A stretch of DNA of 14,116 nt from DATDUW01 sp035290185 (lineage in GTDB: Bacteria; Patescibacteriota; Patescibacteriia; UBA9934; GWF2-40-263). Position 1 is the stretch's first letter. Every line of letters starts with the position of its first letter. Under the pieces are notes generated by a model, which was given only the letters and a program-made list of their open reading frames with translations, did not search any database and was not told the origin of the DNA. A program made the translations under genes and the position numbers. The stretch lies in contig DATDUW010000006.1 in the NCBI GenBank assembly GCA_035290185.1, positions 1-14,116 of the forward strand, written 5' to 3'. Shown piece by piece: positions 13,098 to 14,116 of this stretch.

Positions 13098-14116
13098 ATG
13101 ATGCAAAAGAGGGTTCGCGGCCTTATGGTCGCGGTGACACTGATTCTTGTGGGGATCATCAGCGGTTGCAACCCTGATGATGAAATCCAGCCGCTGCCAA
13201 CTTCCACCCCTTGTGTCGTAGATTGCGATCAAGATGGAAGCACGGTGGTGGAGGGGGACTGCAACGACACCGACTCGAACACCCATCCCAACGCGGACGA
13301 AATCTGCGACCAAACGGACAACGACTGCGATGGACTGATCGACGAAGACCTCGACTACTCCATCTTTTTCCTGGACGGGGATGGCGATGATCACGGCAGA
13401 TCGGACGCAGCCATCTCCGCCTGCAGTATGCCCTCTGGGTACGCGGAGGCGGCTGACGACTGCGATGACGAGCACCCCGGAATCTATCCAGGTGCGGACG
13501 AGATCTGCGACCAAGCGGACAATGATTGCGACGGGAAAGTAGATGAAGATGCCGCAACCGCAGCCTCGTATGCTGATACGGACGGGGATGGATATGGGGA
13601 TCCGGATTCTGCCATCCAAGCCTGCGCACAACCGGACGGATATGTCTCCGACAGCACCGATTGCGATGACACCATCGCTTCTTCCTACCCCGGCGCGAAA
13701 GAAGTCTGCGACGGAATGGACAACGACTGCAACGGGACGATCGATGAAAATCTCTCTTTGAGGGTTTTCTTCGAAGATTCTGATGGAGACGGATATGGGA
13801 GTCCGGAAAAAACCACCTACGCCTGCACGGCCCCGCAAGGATATGCCGCAGACAATACCGATTGTGACGACACTAATGATAACATCCATCCGACCGCCCC
13901 TGAATTTTGCGACGAAGTAGACAATGACTGCGACGGACAAGTGGACGAGGACGTGGTCGAACTGTTCTGGTACGTAGATGCGGACGGGGACGGGTACGGG
14001 ACAGGAACACCGGTCCAAAATTGCGCCCCAACTGACGGTTATACCAGCAACAGCGGAGACTGCAACGACGATGACGCGGCGATCCATCCGGGCGCGACCG
14101 AGCTCTGCGATGGGGT
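13098..14116 (+). CDS. Lipoprotein with MopE-type Asp/Cys metal-binding repeats (partial, 3' end off window)
   Basis: The 339 visible residues start at the ATG at 13098, behind a GGAGGAGGAGGA run. A lipoprotein signal peptide (1-23; basic MMQKRVR, hydrophobic core) ends in the lipobox I-S-G-C24, so the mature protein should be anchored on the outer face of the membrane. From about residue 39 it consists of repeats with the pattern DxDGDGYG ... C ... GY ... DCDD ... PGAxExCD ... DNDCDG ... DE. This matches the Pfam 'putative metal-binding motif' family named after the copper protein MopE. The DxDxDG segments also resemble calcium-binding loops. The repeat period is 67 residues, with 4 Cys per unit that could form two disulfides. 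A shortened first unit, three full units and the start of another are visible. The ligand (calcium or copper) and the function, such as adhesion or a surface stalk, are not known. Confidence 0.88.
   Translation, partial: MMQKRVRGLMVAVTLILVGIISGCNPDDEIQPLPTSTPCVVDCDQDGSTVVEGDCNDTDSNTHPNADEICDQTDNDCDGLIDEDLDYSIFFLDGDGDDHGRSDAAISACSMPSGYAEAADDCDDEHPGIYPGADEICDQADNDCDGKVDEDAATAASYADTDGDGYGDPDSAIQACAQPDGYVSDSTDCDDTIASSYPGAKEVCDGMDNDCNGTIDENLSLRVFFEDSDGDGYGSPEKTTYACTAPQGYAADNTDCDDTNDNIHPTAPEFCDEVDNDCDGQVDEDVVELFWYVDADGDGYGTGTPVQNCAPTDGYTSNSGDCNDDDAAIHPGATELCDG
13374..14116 (+). repeat. Tandem 201-bp (67-codon) coding repeats
   Basis: Units begin at 13374, 13575, 13776 and 13977 (residues 93, 160, 227, 294). 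The DC cysteine falls at residues 55, 122, 189 and 256, each exactly 67 apart, then at 322 (66 apart, one residue shorter). The DNA of the units has drifted while the Asp, Cys and Gly positions are kept. That suggests old duplications under selection rather than recent expansion. Confidence 0.85.

Noticed and set aside
13038..14087. 349-codon open frame on the minus strand
   Set aside because: It is antisense to the lipoprotein repeats. The GAC/GAT/TGC codon pattern keeps the opposite frame free of stops. The product is a repetitive Val/Ile/Arg mix with no domain and no SD.
13240..14116. Regularly spaced repeats as a possible CRISPR array
   Set aside because: The repeats are coding, 201 bp in period and diverged in DNA, with no 25-40 bp identical repeat and no spacers.

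Overview
The window reads as chromosomal DNA of a bacterium that uses the standard code. TGA ends mreC, the 361-aa gene and the 423-aa gene, which argues against the code-25 lineages Gracilibacteria and Absconditabacteria. My best guess is a Patescibacteria/CPR member of the Parcubacteria group. The clues are a UvrC with a very short linker before its RNase H domain, a PBP2 with a long cytoplasmic N-terminal tail, a short DUF721/DciA-like protein, a UvrD-like helicase fused to an iron-sulfur nuclease, and several orphan proteins. The assignment is inference from protein character only.

Layout. 1-984 (minus) is the 5' two thirds of uvrC, cut by the window edge. 985-1446 holds a possibly divergent promoter region, a 22-codon membrane-peptide gene with an exceptionally strong Shine-Dalgarno (SD) and its own terminator, then a consensus promoter and a roughly 110-nt structured leader. 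1447-2532 (plus) is an orphan 361-aa Trp-rich protein with its own terminator. 2683-7074 (minus) is the rod-shape operon mreB-mreC-mreD-mrdA, read from a good promoter at 7104-7132. 7155-11362 (minus) is a four-gene unit: a beta-carbonic-anhydrase-like protein, a UvrD/RecB-type helicase-nuclease, a DciA-like protein and a four-helix membrane protein. 11452-12855 (minus) is a second orphan Trp-rich gene (423 aa) with promoter and a long terminator. 12912-14116 (plus) is a divergent promoter, a structured leader and the start of a lipoprotein built from regular 67-residue Asp/Cys-rich metal-binding repeats, cut by the right edge.

How it fits together. The conserved part covers cell-wall elongation (MreBCD with PBP2) and DNA maintenance (UvrC, helicase-nuclease, DciA-like). 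These genes are tightly spaced and mostly lack a recognisable SD. The accessory genes (22-aa peptide, two orphan Trp-rich proteins, repeat lipoprotein) are separate monocistronic units with consensus promoters, strong SD sites, leaders and, where the end is visible, intrinsic terminators. The strongest candidates for something undescribed are the 22-aa membrane peptide unit, the leader at 1336-1446 with three alternating CTCC/GGAG pairs, and the two orphan Trp-rich proteins.
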